A stretch of DNA of 64,000 nucleotides. It comes from Blautia sp. Its GTDB lineage: Bacteria; Bacillota; Clostridia; Lachnospirales; Lachnospiraceae. Position 1 is the stretch's first letter, and the number at the start of each line of letters is the position of its first letter. The position numbers and the translations under genes are program-made. Positions 25,804 to 37,304 of the stretch are shown piece by piece. The notes beneath the pieces were generated by a model. The model was not told the DNA's origin, searched no databases, and was given only the letters and a program-made list of their open reading frames with translations. The stretch covers positions 1 to 64,000 of the forward strand of contig JAETNR010000013.1 of assembly GCA_021772055.1 (NCBI GenBank), read 5' to 3'.

Positions 25804-26988
25804 TTAATGATGGAACAGACGGATTCCTGTAAATGCCATTGCCATTCCGTATTTATTGCAGGTCTCGATCACTGCATCGTCTCTTACGGAGCCGCCTGGC
25901 TGTGCAATATAATTTACGCCGCTCTTATGGGCACGTTCAATGTTATCGCTGAATGGGAAGAACGCATCTGAGCCCAGAGTCACACCGGTAAGCTGGTCAA
26001 GCCATGCACGTTTCTCTTCCCGGGTAAATACCTCCGGTTTTTCTGTGAAGATATTTTCCCATGCGCCATCTGCCAGAACATCCATATACTCCTCTCCAAT
26101 GTATACGTCAATGGCATTGTCACGTTCTGCACGGCTGATGCTTTCTTTGAAAGGAAGATTCAGAACCTTCGGGCTCTGACGCAGGAACCAGTTATCAGCC
26201 TTCTGTCCTGCCAGTCTGGTGCAGTGTACACGGGACTGCTGTCCTGCCCCCACACCAATGGCCTGTCCGTCTTTCACAAAACATACGGAATTAGACTGGG
26301 TGTATTTCAGAATAATCAGGGATACCTTCAGGTCACGTTTTGCTTCCTCCGAAAGCTCCTTGTTTTCGGTTACAATATTGGAAATCAGGGCATCATCGAT
26401 CAGAAGCTCCTGGCGTCCCTGCTCAAAGGTGATACCGAACACTTCTTTATGCTCCAGAGGAGCAGGAACATAATCCGGATCGATCTCGATCACATTGTAA
26501 TTGCCTTTTTTCTTCTGTTTCAGGATTTCCAGAGCCTCCTCCGTATATCCCGGTGCGATCACTCCGTCAGACACTTCTCTTTTGATCAATAGTGCAGTAT
26601 CTTTGTCACAGACATCGGATAAGGAAATGAAATCTCCGAAAGAGGACATTCTGTCCGCACCTCTTGCTCTTGCATAAGCGCAGGCAATCGGGGAAAAGTT
26701 CTGCCAGTCCATATCATCTACCCAGTAGATCTTTGCCAGGGTTTCTGTCAGCGGAAGGCCTACGGAAGCACCTGCCGGGGATACATGCTTGAAGGAAGTT
26801 GCTGCAGGAAGCCCTGTTGCCTTTTTCAGGTCACGTACAAGCTGCCAGCCGTTAAATGCGTCCAGGAAGTTGATATAGCCCGGTTTTCCGCTTAAAACCT
26901 TAATGGGAAGATCATTTCCGTCTGCAAGATAAATTTTAGATGGTTTCTGGTTGGGGTTACATCCGTATTTCAGTTCCAGTTCTTTCAT
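25804..26988 (-). CDS. purH: stand-alone AICAR transformylase (PurH C-terminal type)
   Basis: Catalyses the penultimate purine step, formylating AICAR with 10-formyl-tetrahydrofolate to FAICAR. About 394 residues, covering only the transformylase part of bifunctional PurH; the IMP cyclohydrolase (MGS-like) domain is missing. The active-site Lys67-His68 lies in SFKHVSPAGA, and the C-terminus YIAQPGGSVRDD is typical. The ring-closing step is supplied by purO, whose stop lies 17 bases upstream. The start at 26988 follows AGGAGG. Both genes lie behind a ZTP riboswitch. Confidence 0.9.
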   Translation of the reverse strand: MKELELKYGCNPNQKPSKIYLADGNDLPIKVLSGKPGYINFLDAFNGWQLVRDLKKATGLPAATSFKHVSPAGASVGLPLTETLAKIYWVDDMDWQNFSPIACAYARARGADRMSSFGDFISLSDVCDKDTALLIKREVSDGVIAPGYTEEALEILKQKKKGNYNVIEIDPDYVPAPLEHKEVFGITFEQGRQELLIDDALISNIVTENKELSEEAKRDLKVSLIILKYTQSNSVCFVKDGQAIGVGAGQQSRVHCTRLAGQKADNWFLRQSPKVLNLPFKESISRAERDNAIDVYIGEEYMDVLADGAWENIFTEKPEVFTREEKRAWLDQLTGVTLGSDAFFPFSDNIERAHKSGVNYIAQPGGSVRDDAVIETCNKYGMAMAFTGIRLFHH

Positions 26989-27005
26989 AAAAAAATTCCT
27001 CCTCA

Positions 27006-27719
27006 TTAGTGATTTTTATTTACAATTCTGGTTTCATAGGTTCCTGTTGCAATATCAATATATCTTACAAACAGGGAAACTTTATTATCTTCGTTAAGGC
27101 TGTTCCACAGCATTTCTGTAAAAGCATCCATATCATCCGGAATCGCTACCAGCTTCGGCTCACCTTCGAAGCTTGGAAGAGGATTTCCGTCGCATTTATA
27201 GGTGTGGATAAAATGTCCTTCTCCTGCTGCTGCATTTCCGTATGCAAATGTATAGCGGTTACAGGAGTCCGGATTTCCGTTATTGCTCTTTAAGATGGAC
27301 ATAGCATAGCTGTATTTGCCGTCTACCACATGCATGATACCGGAAATTCGAGGTGTATAGTTAGGTGCATCCGGCTCAAATTCTCTGCATCTTAAAGACT
27401 GCTCAAAGGTAAGCTGCTTATCCATTCCTTCATAAATGGTGTCGGTCTGGTCGCCGTTAGTTACAATGGTCTTATTTCCCAGTACACGTACCGGCGCATA
27501 AATAATAAGACTTGGATCCGTCAGCTTGGACGGGTCAAAGGCCTGGGTGCGGATTCCCTCGCCATCCTCCACAAATACACGGTTTCTGCTGTTTTCACTT
27601 CTGCCCATGATGAAATAAGCTGCCACTGCTTTGGTTCCGTCAGCAGAGCGTCCGATCACGATCCCTCTGCCGGGATAAGAATTTTGTTTTAATTCATTTT
27701 CCAGTGATAACATTTCCAT
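27006..27719 (-). CDS. purO: IMP cyclohydrolase, PurO family
   Basis: Closes the second purine ring: FAICAR to IMP. The 237-residue sequence has the PurO pattern (YPGRGIVIGRSADG, AAYFIMGRSENSRNR, APNYTPRISG), unrelated to the PurH cyclohydrolase domain. PurO was first described in archaea, and relatives occur in Clostridia. The start at 27719 follows AAAGGAG; a start seven codons earlier has no site. It is the first gene after a ZTP riboswitch and is paired with the transformylase-only purH. Confidence 0.88.
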   Translation of the reverse strand: MEMLSLENELKQNSYPGRGIVIGRSADGTKAVAAYFIMGRSENSRNRVFVEDGEGIRTQAFDPSKLTDPSLIIYAPVRVLGNKTIVTNGDQTDTIYEGMDKQLTFEQSLRCREFEPDAPNYTPRISGIMHVVDGKYSYAMSILKSNNGNPDSCNRYTFAYGNAAAGEGHFIHTYKCDGNPLPSFEGEPKLVAIPDDMDAFTEMLWNSLNEDNKVSLFVRYIDIATGTYETRIVNKNH

Positions 27720-27796
27720 AATCTGATCTCCTTTTCTCATATGATTCTTTCATGATACAGGGCTTGCCGCCATCCGTTTCTTTTGTATATTGCGTC

Positions 27797-27832
27797 AAAA
27801 AAAACCTGGGCAGCCCGGTCAGGCTGCCCAGG
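27797..27832 (-). terminator. riboswitch-controlled terminator upstream of purO
   Basis: CCTGGGCAGCC (27822-27832 on the minus strand) pairs exactly with 27805-27815 and is followed by eight T. The 5' arm is the conserved 3' segment of the ZTP aptamer, so ligand binding should prevent the terminator from forming and switch the genes on. Confidence 0.9.
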
Positions 27833-27903
27833 CGGTCGGCACAATACTTCACTGCACTCCCTGTAGGTACTCCTACTTCCGCCAGTCATGCAGTTGCTGT
27901 GTT
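27826..27903 (-). ncRNA. ZTP riboswitch (pfl motif)
   Basis: The leader has the conserved pieces of the pfl motif: CATGACTGGCGG near the 5' end, a GTAGG/CCTAC helix, GGGAGTGCA, and the 3' signature GCCGACCGCCTGGGCA. The pfl RNA senses ZMP/ZTP, which accumulates when one-carbon units limit AICAR formylation. That fits control of the formylation and cyclisation genes right after it. Confidence 0.9.
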
Positions 27904-27904
27904 T

Positions 27905-27933
27905 ATAGTACAATAATTTCAAAAAACTTGCAA
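27905..27933 (-). promoter_or_regulatory. purO-purH promoter
   Basis: On the minus strand TTGCAA (27928-27933), a 17-bp spacer and TACTAT (27905-27910), placing the transcript start at the beginning of the riboswitch. Confidence 0.65.
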
Positions 27934-27952
27934 GGGTATGATGTAAAAAATT

Positions 27953-28789
27953 TTAAATATTCTCCTGCAGAATATGATCCTCCTGAATCTGTGCGGCAAT
28001 ATCCGCTTTCATTTGTTCCCATGCATCCGGATGATCCACATAATATTTGGGGCAGCTTTTCCCTGTTACGTCATAGTGGCGGATCACATTCTCCTCCGTC
28101 AGTCCAAAGCGGGTACAAAGCCATGCAGTCAGCTTCACCACAGACTGATAGGTAGCAGTCTCAAAAGCGCCTGTTTCATCCATATGGCAGCATTCTATGG
28201 ATACACTGTCCACATTTCTGGAATTGGTGGCATAAGAGATCTCTGATGTAGGAATACACTGGATCACCTCGCCCTCCAGCCCCACCACAAAGTGGCTGCT
28301 TACCTTCGTCTCATGGGTATTCGCCAGATTCTCGAAATAATTCCGGTTGGCCTGTGCGGTCGCTCCGGGATTGGCCGTATAATGAATTGCAATGTAATTC
28401 ACCTGTCCCATAGAAATCTGGGGTCTGGAATATTCATTGGGTGTCAAAAGCTGTACGTCTATGTAGGGTGCTCCTTCCAACTCCCATCCTGCAGGACCGG
28501 TGCCGCTGTTTTGCTGTTCATTTATGATCAGTGCCTCTCTCCGGGCATTTTCCTGCTCACGGGCAAATTTCACAGCAGAAATCCCTGCACGAATCATAAC
28601 AAATAATACTGCCATGCTGACTACAAAAATCAGGACATTTAAATTTCTTTTCTGCCTTCGGGTAAGTTTTTTCTTTTTTACAGCAGATCTTCCGGATCGC
28701 TTTACCGTTTGTTTAGAAACGACAGAAGACCTGCGCGTATTGTCAGGTCTTGCCGATTTTACTCTATTGCGGGTCTTCTTCTGTGCCAT
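27953..28789 (-). CDS. membrane-anchored N-acetylmuramoyl-L-alanine amidase (Amidase_2)
   Basis: A 278-residue wall hydrolase. A very basic N-terminal tail (1-50) is followed by a membrane segment (about 50-70) and an extracellular PGRP-like amidase domain (about 128-268). Zinc ligands are visible: His136 in YIAIHYTAN, a second His in VIRHYDVTGKSCP and the adjacent Cys in the ligand position. It cuts the bond between muramic acid and the stem peptide. The ribosome binding site is weak. It lies 25 bases after guaB on the same strand. Confidence 0.85.
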   Translation of the reverse strand: MAQKKTRNRVKSARPDNTRRSSVVSKQTVKRSGRSAVKKKKLTRRQKRNLNVLIFVVSMAVLFVMIRAGISAVKFAREQENARREALIINEQQNSGTGPAGWELEGAPYIDVQLLTPNEYSRPQISMGQVNYIAIHYTANPGATAQANRNYFENLANTHETKVSSHFVVGLEGEVIQCIPTSEISYATNSRNVDSVSIECCHMDETGAFETATYQSVVKLTAWLCTRFGLTEENVIRHYDVTGKSCPKYYVDHPDAWEQMKADIAAQIQEDHILQENI

Positions 28790-28814
28790 TTTTTATCACT
28801 TATTTTCTTAGTGT

Positions 28815-30287
<1,473 letters not shown>

Positions 30288-30321
30288 CTATATATGATTT
30301 TTTATTTTGATTTTGTTCCCT

Positions 30322-30350
30322 AGTGTAACAAAAATCAGCAGGAGTGTCAA
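30322..30350 (-). promoter_or_regulatory. guaB promoter
   Basis: On the minus strand TTGACA (30345-30350), a 17-bp spacer and TACACT (30322-30327). The -35 box overlaps the last codons of the upstream gene. Confidence 0.7.
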
Positions 30351-30850
30351 TCCAAAAATACCTTGCTGGGAGCACAATTTTTTATGGATTGTGCCATTTT
30401 TTCGTCCGGCTCAATGATGATCCTTACGGATTCCGTCCCATCTCTCGTGATCACGGCAAAACGCTTGTGATCCGGATTTCCGGAGGAATAATCCAGTGTC
30501 TTCATCTTCTGGTTTCCGTTATAGTAATCCATTCTGTGAGAATTCACCGGAGCAATCATATCTGCCTGGGAAAGGTCTATGGATTTTGCTTTTTTTCTCT
30601 TGGACTTGGACATTACCATGTCAATATCCAATTCTCCGTTTACATAGAGATACTCATACTCCAGATCCGTCTTTGGGATAATGAAATAACATGCAACTCC
30701 CAGGGCAATGGCTGCAATGAGCAGCACCGGGTTGATCAAAAGACCTGCCAATACGCTCAGTACCGTGAGAAAGATCAGACCGAATTTGGTAATCCGGTCT
30801 TTTGCTGTGGTTTCTTTTTTCACCAGCAATTCATAATACAAATCACTCAT
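30347..30850 (-). CDS. DUF6106-like two-span membrane protein
   Basis: A 167-residue protein starting MSDLYYELLVKK at 30850, where GAGGAG precedes the ATG; the in-frame codons upstream have no signal. A short N-terminal domain is followed by two adjacent membrane segments (about 24-58) and a cytoplasmic C-terminal domain with EYEYLYVNGELDIDMV. It resembles a Lachnospiraceae family I recall as DUF6106, with no known function. Confidence 0.65.
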   Translation of the reverse strand: MSDLYYELLVKKETTAKDRITKFGLIFLTVLSVLAGLLINPVLLIAAIALGVACYFIIPKTDLEYEYLYVNGELDIDMVMSKSKRKKAKSIDLSQADMIAPVNSHRMDYYNGNQKMKTLDYSSGNPDHKRFAVITRDGTESVRIIIEPDEKMAQSIKNCAPSKVFLD

Positions 30851-30968
30851 TTTTCTTCTCCTCATATGTTTAGTTTGTTCGTTAAAAGTGATTATGCCGC
30901 AAGGGCATATATTCTCACTAAATTCGCCCTGCGCTTCACTTGGGTTCATTGTTCACATTATACCATAA

Positions 30969-31002
30969 AACGGAACCTGCGTCTATGACGCAGATCCCGT
31001 TA
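30969..31002 (-). terminator. groESL terminator
   Basis: On the minus strand a stem of about 13 bp (ACGGGATCTGCGTC with ACGCAGGTTCCGT, one mismatch region) and a 4-base loop are followed by TTTTATGG, about 20 bases past the groEL stop. Confidence 0.7.
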
Positions 31003-31022
31003 TTTTATGAAAAGCTGTTTTT

Positions 31023-32672
<1,650 letters not shown>

Positions 32673-32681
32673 CTATTAAGA

Positions 32682-32969
<288 letters not shown>

Positions 32970-33004
32970 CTATTTCCTCCTTTAAAGCTCTGTTTTCTAT
33001 ATTA

Positions 33005-33031
33005 CTAGCACTCTTTTTGGTTGAGTGCTAA
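33005..33031. promoter_or_regulatory. CIRCE element (HrcA operator)
   Basis: CTAGCACTC, nine bases, GAGTGCTAA matches the CIRCE consensus TTAGCACTC-N9-GAGTGCTAA in all but one base. It lies between the groES promoter and its start codon, so HrcA should repress the operon until heat stress. hrcA is not in the window. Confidence 0.95.
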
Positions 33032-33042
33032 TCACTGTCCTT

Positions 33043-33071
33043 ATATTATTGAATTACTCCGTTTTCTGCAA
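33043..33071 (-). promoter_or_regulatory. groESL promoter
   Basis: On the minus strand TTGCAG (33066-33071), a 17-bp spacer and TAATAT (33043-33048), with the CIRCE element starting 12 bases downstream. Confidence 0.6.
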
Positions 33072-33161
33072 CTCTTCAGAAGAATGTCAATTAGATTATA
33101 TTCTTTTATTTACTTATCTATTCTCTTATTTTCTTTGTTTTTCTCACTTTCATAAAAAAAG

Positions 33162-33202
33162 AAAAAAAACTGCCTTCTGCAGGATCCCTCACAGAAGACA
33201 GT
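33162..33202 (-). terminator. codY terminator
   Basis: On the minus strand ACTGTCTTCTG (33192-33202) pairs with 33169-33179 (one wobble) and is followed by eight T, just after the codY stop. Confidence 0.88.
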
Positions 33203-33213
33203 CTATGTCTTAT

Positions 33214-33999
33214 TTATGCTTTTTTATTCCTCTGAGCCTTAATTTCCTCCAACTCATCAAAAATCACTTCATTCAGAACCTTAATATAGGTTCCCTTCAT
33301 TCCGGAAGAGCGGGACTCGATGACACCTGCACTCTCAAATTTGCGGAGCGCATTGACAATGACGGAACGGGTAATGCCAACTCTGTCTGCAATCTTACTT
33401 GCAACAAGAATGCCTTCTTCACCATCCAGTTCGTCAAATATGTGAATAATTGCTTCCAATTCTGAAAAAGACAACGTATTAAATGCAGACTTCACAACCT
33501 GTTGTTTCCTGTCTTCTTCCGCATTCTCCTCATGCACAGCACGCATCATTTCAAGACCTACAACCGTAGTTCCGTATTCACTGACAATAATGTCTTCAAT
33601 ATCATACGGCTTATCCTTACGGTACATAAAAACAGTTCCAAGTCTCTCACCTGCAATATCAATGGGATTAATAATACCCTGATAGTTCGCAGCCACATGT
33701 TCAAATCCAAGTGTCTGAAGATTCACGTTTTCTTTTGTTGACAGAACACCAAGAAATCTCTCGTTCAGCAACGCATCCACAAAACCGCCGACCTTATCCT
33801 CGATCAGCTCTGTGATTTCTTCTACACCAGGACATAAACTCACGCCCAAAACTTTACCCTTTTTACTCAAAACCAGAATATTGGAACTCAACGTTTCCAT
33901 TAATACTTGACAGATATCATTAAACACTACTTTGCTGGAACTGCTGTTGTGTAAAAGCTTGTTGATTTTTCTTGTTTTGTCTAGCAACTGAACGCTCAT
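33214..33999 (-). CDS. codY: global nutrient regulator CodY
   Basis: GTP- and branched-chain amino acid-sensing repressor of Firmicutes. About 261 residues starting MSVQLLDKTRKINKLL, with the AAAGGAGG site. An N-terminal GAF ligand domain (about 1-155) is followed by a winged helix; SKIADRVGITRSVIVNALRKFE is the DNA-binding helix-turn-helix (about 205-225). ilvE in this window is a possible target, but I saw no convincing CodY box there. Own promoter and terminator. Confidence 0.96.
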   Translation of the reverse strand: MSVQLLDKTRKINKLLHNSSSSKVVFNDICQVLMETLSSNILVLSKKGKVLGVSLCPGVEEITELIEDKVGGFVDALLNERFLGVLSTKENVNLQTLGFEHVAANYQGIINPIDIAGERLGTVFMYRKDKPYDIEDIIVSEYGTTVVGLEMMRAVHEENAEEDRKQQVVKSAFNTLSFSELEAIIHIFDELDGEEGILVASKIADRVGITRSVIVNALRKFESAGVIESRSSGMKGTYIKVLNEVIFDELEEIKAQRNKKA

Positions 34000-34083
34000 T
34001 TTGTCCTCCTTTCGCATTTGTTAAAAAGTTCTTATGACTCCCAAACTAACCTGCTTCATTCCTGCATATTGTTTGATAAACTA

Positions 34084-34112
34084 ATACTACATGTTTTAAA
34101 AAGGAATTTCAA
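34084..34112 (-). promoter_or_regulatory. codY promoter
   Basis: On the minus strand TTGAAA (34107-34112), a 17-bp spacer and TAGTAT (34084-34089), about 85 bases before the codY ATG. Confidence 0.6.
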
Positions 34113-34164
34113 GACATTTTTGCCAATTTTATAGCTATCTTAATTTTTCTAAATAATTAAAGAG

Positions 34165-34214
34165 CATATAAAAACACAGGACAGTCAATTATTGTAATAA
34201 TTGCCCTGTGTTTT
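34165..34214 (-). terminator. topA terminator
   Basis: On the minus strand AAAACACAGG (34205-34214) pairs with CCTGTGTTTT (34171-34180), the interior adds partial AATTATT pairing, and TTTTTATA follows. Confidence 0.75.
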
Positions 34215-34241
34215 TAATAATATTTATGGAATTGTCTGATT

Positions 34242-36311
34242 TTAATCCTGTTTTGGCTTCTGCTCTACATAGCCGCAGGTGGCTTCACTGCATACCAGTT
34301 TGCTGCCCTTTTCTACCATATAGCTTCCACAGGCAGGACATTTCTTTTCGGAAGGCTTCTGCCAGGACATAAAATCACATTCCGGATTATTTTCACATCC
34401 GTAATATTTCCGTCCCTTCTGGGTTTTCTTAAGCACCACATCCGCCCCGCACTTCGGGCAGGCAACGCCGATCTTTTCATAATAGGGCTTGGTATTGCGG
34501 CATTCCGGAAATCCCGGGCAGGCAAGAAATCTTCCATGGGGGCCGTACTTGATCACCATATTTCTTCCGCAGACATCACAGAGCACATCCGTGACCTCGT
34601 CCTGGATATCCACCTTTTCCAGTTCTTCCTGTGCGGCATCCACATCCTTTTTCAGATCCGGATAGAAATTACGGACAACCGTTTTCCACTGTACGGTTCC
34701 GGCCTCCACACAGTCCAGAAGCCCTTCCATCATAGCCGTAAAATTCACATCCACGATACTTGGAAACGCCTGCTTCATAATATGGTTTACCACTTCCCCA
34801 AGCTCTGTGACATAAAGATTCTTCTGCTCCTTGGAAACATAGCGCCTGCTGATGATGGTGGTAATGGTAGGCGCATAGGTACTGGGACGTCCGATTCCCA
34901 GCTCCTCCAGAGTCTTTACAAGAGAGGCCTCCGTATAGTGGGCTGGCGGCTGGGTAAAATGCTGCTCCGGCTTCAGAGAGAGAAGGGACAGTTTCATTCC
35001 TTTCTCCAGGCTCTGGCTCAGAAGATTGTCCTTCTTCACATCTTCTTCCTGAGTGTACACAGACATGAATCCATCAAATGCCACCTTAGATGCTGCAACC
35101 GTAAAAAAATATTCCCCTGCACTTATTTTCACGGAAGTGGTCTCATAGCGCGCCGGAGACATGCGGCTTGCAGTAAAGCGCCTCCAAATCAGCTGATAAA
35201 GGCGGAACTGGTCTCTGGAAAGAGAATCTTTCAGCATCGCCGGCGTCCTTTGGATATCTGTGGGACGGATCGCCTCGTGGGCATCCTGGATCTTCTGATT
35301 CTTCTTTGCCGCTTTTTCCACTGTGGAAATATAGAATTCTCCATAATTGTGTGCAATATATTCCCTTGCAGCCTGATCTGCTTCCTCAGAAATTCTGGTG
35401 GAATCCGTTCTCAGGTAAGTGATCACACCCACAGTGCCGTTTCCTTTAATGTCAATGCCTTCATAAAGCTGCTGTGCCAGACGCATGGTCTTCTGTGTGG
35501 AAAAATTCAAAGTTTTCGCAGCTTCCTGCTGCAGCGTACTGGTAGTAAAGGGCATGGGGGCATTTTTGATGCGCTCTCCTTTTTTGACCTCCGTAACTTC
35601 ATATTCCTGATTCTCTAAATTCTTCAGAATCTCATCCATTTCTGCCTTATTGGCAATCGGAAGCTTTTTATCCGTTCCGAAGAATTTCGCCTGGATCGTC
35701 TTCTTTTCGCCTTCTGCCTTAAATTCCCCTTCCAAGCTCCAGTATTCCTCCGGAATAAAAGAATTGATTTCTTCCTCCCTGTCGCAAATGATCCGGAGGG
35801 CTACGGACTGTACACGGCCGGCACTTAAGCCTCTCTTCACCTTCGCCCAAAGCAGGGGGCTGATACTATAGCCAACCATACGGTCCAGCATTCTCCTTGC
35901 CTGCTGTGCGTCTACCAGATCCATGTTCAGGCCTCTGGCCTGCTTAATGGAATCCTTTACTGCTGTCTTTGTAATCTCATTAAAGGTAATTCTGTGCATC
36001 TTTTCTGCAGGTTCCTTCAACGCCTGCATCAAATGCCAGGAAATTGCCTCCCCCTCGCGGTCAGGGTCCGTTGCAAGATAGATTTTATCTGCCTTTTTGG
36101 CAGCCTTGCGAAGTCCTGCAAGCAGCTCTCCTTTTCCCCGGATCGTAATATATTTGGGCTCAAAATCATTTTCCACATCAATTCCAAACTGACTTTTGGG
36201 AAAATCCCGGACGTGTCCATTGGATGCCTGCACGTCATAATTGGAACCCAGAAATTTTTTTATTGTTTTCACCTTCGCGGGTGATTCCACGATTACCAAA
36301 TATTTTGCCAT
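34242..36311 (-). CDS. topA: DNA topoisomerase I
   Basis: Relaxes negative supercoils through a transient tyrosine-DNA bond. About 689 residues from MAKYLVIVESPAKVKTI at 36311, which has GGGAG upstream; an earlier start would overlap dprA. The TOPRIM domain is at the N-terminus (TDPDREGEAISWH), the active Tyr is about residue 298 in VGVITYLRTDSTR, and three zinc-ribbon Cys4 motifs lie near the C-terminus (CDVCGRNM, CPKCGADV, CPACGSYM). It follows dprA by 52 bases. Confidence 0.96.
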   Translation of the reverse strand: MAKYLVIVESPAKVKTIKKFLGSNYDVQASNGHVRDFPKSQFGIDVENDFEPKYITIRGKGELLAGLRKAAKKADKIYLATDPDREGEAISWHLMQALKEPAEKMHRITFNEITKTAVKDSIKQARGLNMDLVDAQQARRMLDRMVGYSISPLLWAKVKRGLSAGRVQSVALRIICDREEEINSFIPEEYWSLEGEFKAEGEKKTIQAKFFGTDKKLPIANKAEMDEILKNLENQEYEVTEVKKGERIKNAPMPFTTSTLQQEAAKTLNFSTQKTMRLAQQLYEGIDIKGNGTVGVITYLRTDSTRISEEADQAAREYIAHNYGEFYISTVEKAAKKNQKIQDAHEAIRPTDIQRTPAMLKDSLSRDQFRLYQLIWRRFTASRMSPARYETTSVKISAGEYFFTVAASKVAFDGFMSVYTQEEDVKKDNLLSQSLEKGMKLSLLSLKPEQHFTQPPAHYTEASLVKTLEELGIGRPSTYAPTITTIISRRYVSKEQKNLYVTELGEVVNHIMKQAFPSIVDVNFTAMMEGLLDCVEAGTVQWKTVVRNFYPDLKKDVDAAQEELEKVDIQDEVTDVLCDVCGRNMVIKYGPHGRFLACPGFPECRNTKPYYEKIGVACPKCGADVVLKKTQKGRKYYGCENNPECDFMSWQKPSEKKCPACGSYMVEKGSKLVCSEATCGYVEQKPKQD

Positions 36312-36363
36312 GTTGCCACTCCCAATTTCAAAATCCTCTAAAGGCAGCACCTGTTTTTCTGCA

Positions 36364-37260
36364 TCACTGTGCACAATCCTGCCTTACATAATGGTGTCTG
36401 CCCGCTTCCCGGGCAAGTCCCATAACCTCCAGTTCCAGTAAAAGACAATTCACTTTTTCCAGAGGAAGACCGGTTTCCCGGATAAGATCCTCCGGGATTT
36501 TTGGTCGTAAATCGAGACAACTATACACCAAATTCAGGTCGCTTGCAAGTCCTAACTTTTCTTTTTCTCCTGATTTCTTTTGCTTTCCCGGTGAAATCCC
36601 CCACTCAGACAGCAGGATCTCCGGAGAATAGGCAATTCCTGCGCCGTCATAGATCAGCATATGGCAGCCTTTGCTCAGACTTTCCGTCACAGGCCCGGGC
36701 AATGCATAAACAGATTTTCCCTGTTCCAGCCCAAAACGTGCTGTGATCAAAGAGCCGCTTTTCTCTTTTGCCTCCACCACCAGGATCACGTCGGAAAGAG
36801 CGCTGATGATCCGATTCCTGGCAGGAAAAAAGTAATTTCTGGCCCTGGTTCCCGGAGGATATTCACTGATAATTCCTCCCTTTTCCCGCAGAATCCTCTG
36901 ATACAGGGAACTGTTTCCCGAAGGATAGCAGATATCCACTCCATTTCCCATCACCGCATAGGTAGGCATGTTTCCCTCGAGGGCACCCTTATGCCCCTCC
37001 GAGTCGATTCCAAGAGCAAGCCCGCTGATCACCTGTACCCCTGCACGGCTTAATTCCCTGGCAAAACGAAAGGCCTGTATTCTTCCGTATGTGCTGCACA
37101 TTCTTGCGCCTACAATGGCAATGGACGGTTTTTCTCCATCGGGAAGCTGCCCTTTTACATAAAGCTTCTTTGGCATATCCGGATAATTCCGCAGCTTTTG
37201 GGGATATTCCGGACTGCTTTTCTCAATACAGCGAATCTGGATCGCATCTGTTCCTTCCAT
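36364..37260 (-). CDS. dprA: DNA processing protein DprA (Smf)
   Basis: Binds incoming single-stranded DNA and loads RecA in transformable bacteria. 298 residues with the Rossmann-type core: SIAIVGARMCSTYGR, QVISGLALGIDSEGHKGALEG, and YPPGTRARNYFFPARNRIISALSD. A C-terminal winged-helix tail follows (about 240-298). The start follows AGGAGG. It lies between yifB and topA, the usual Firmicute order. Natural competence cannot be concluded, because dprA is widespread in non-competent relatives. Confidence 0.95.
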   Translation of the reverse strand: MEGTDAIQIRCIEKSSPEYPQKLRNYPDMPKKLYVKGQLPDGEKPSIAIVGARMCSTYGRIQAFRFARELSRAGVQVISGLALGIDSEGHKGALEGNMPTYAVMGNGVDICYPSGNSSLYQRILREKGGIISEYPPGTRARNYFFPARNRIISALSDVILVVEAKEKSGSLITARFGLEQGKSVYALPGPVTESLSKGCHMLIYDGAGIAYSPEILLSEWGISPGKQKKSGEKEKLGLASDLNLVYSCLDLRPKIPEDLIRETGLPLEKVNCLLLELEVMGLAREAGRHHYVRQDCAQ

Positions 37261-37304
37261 ATAAAATACCTCCTGAATCCAAAATTTATAACCAAAGTAC
37301 TGTA

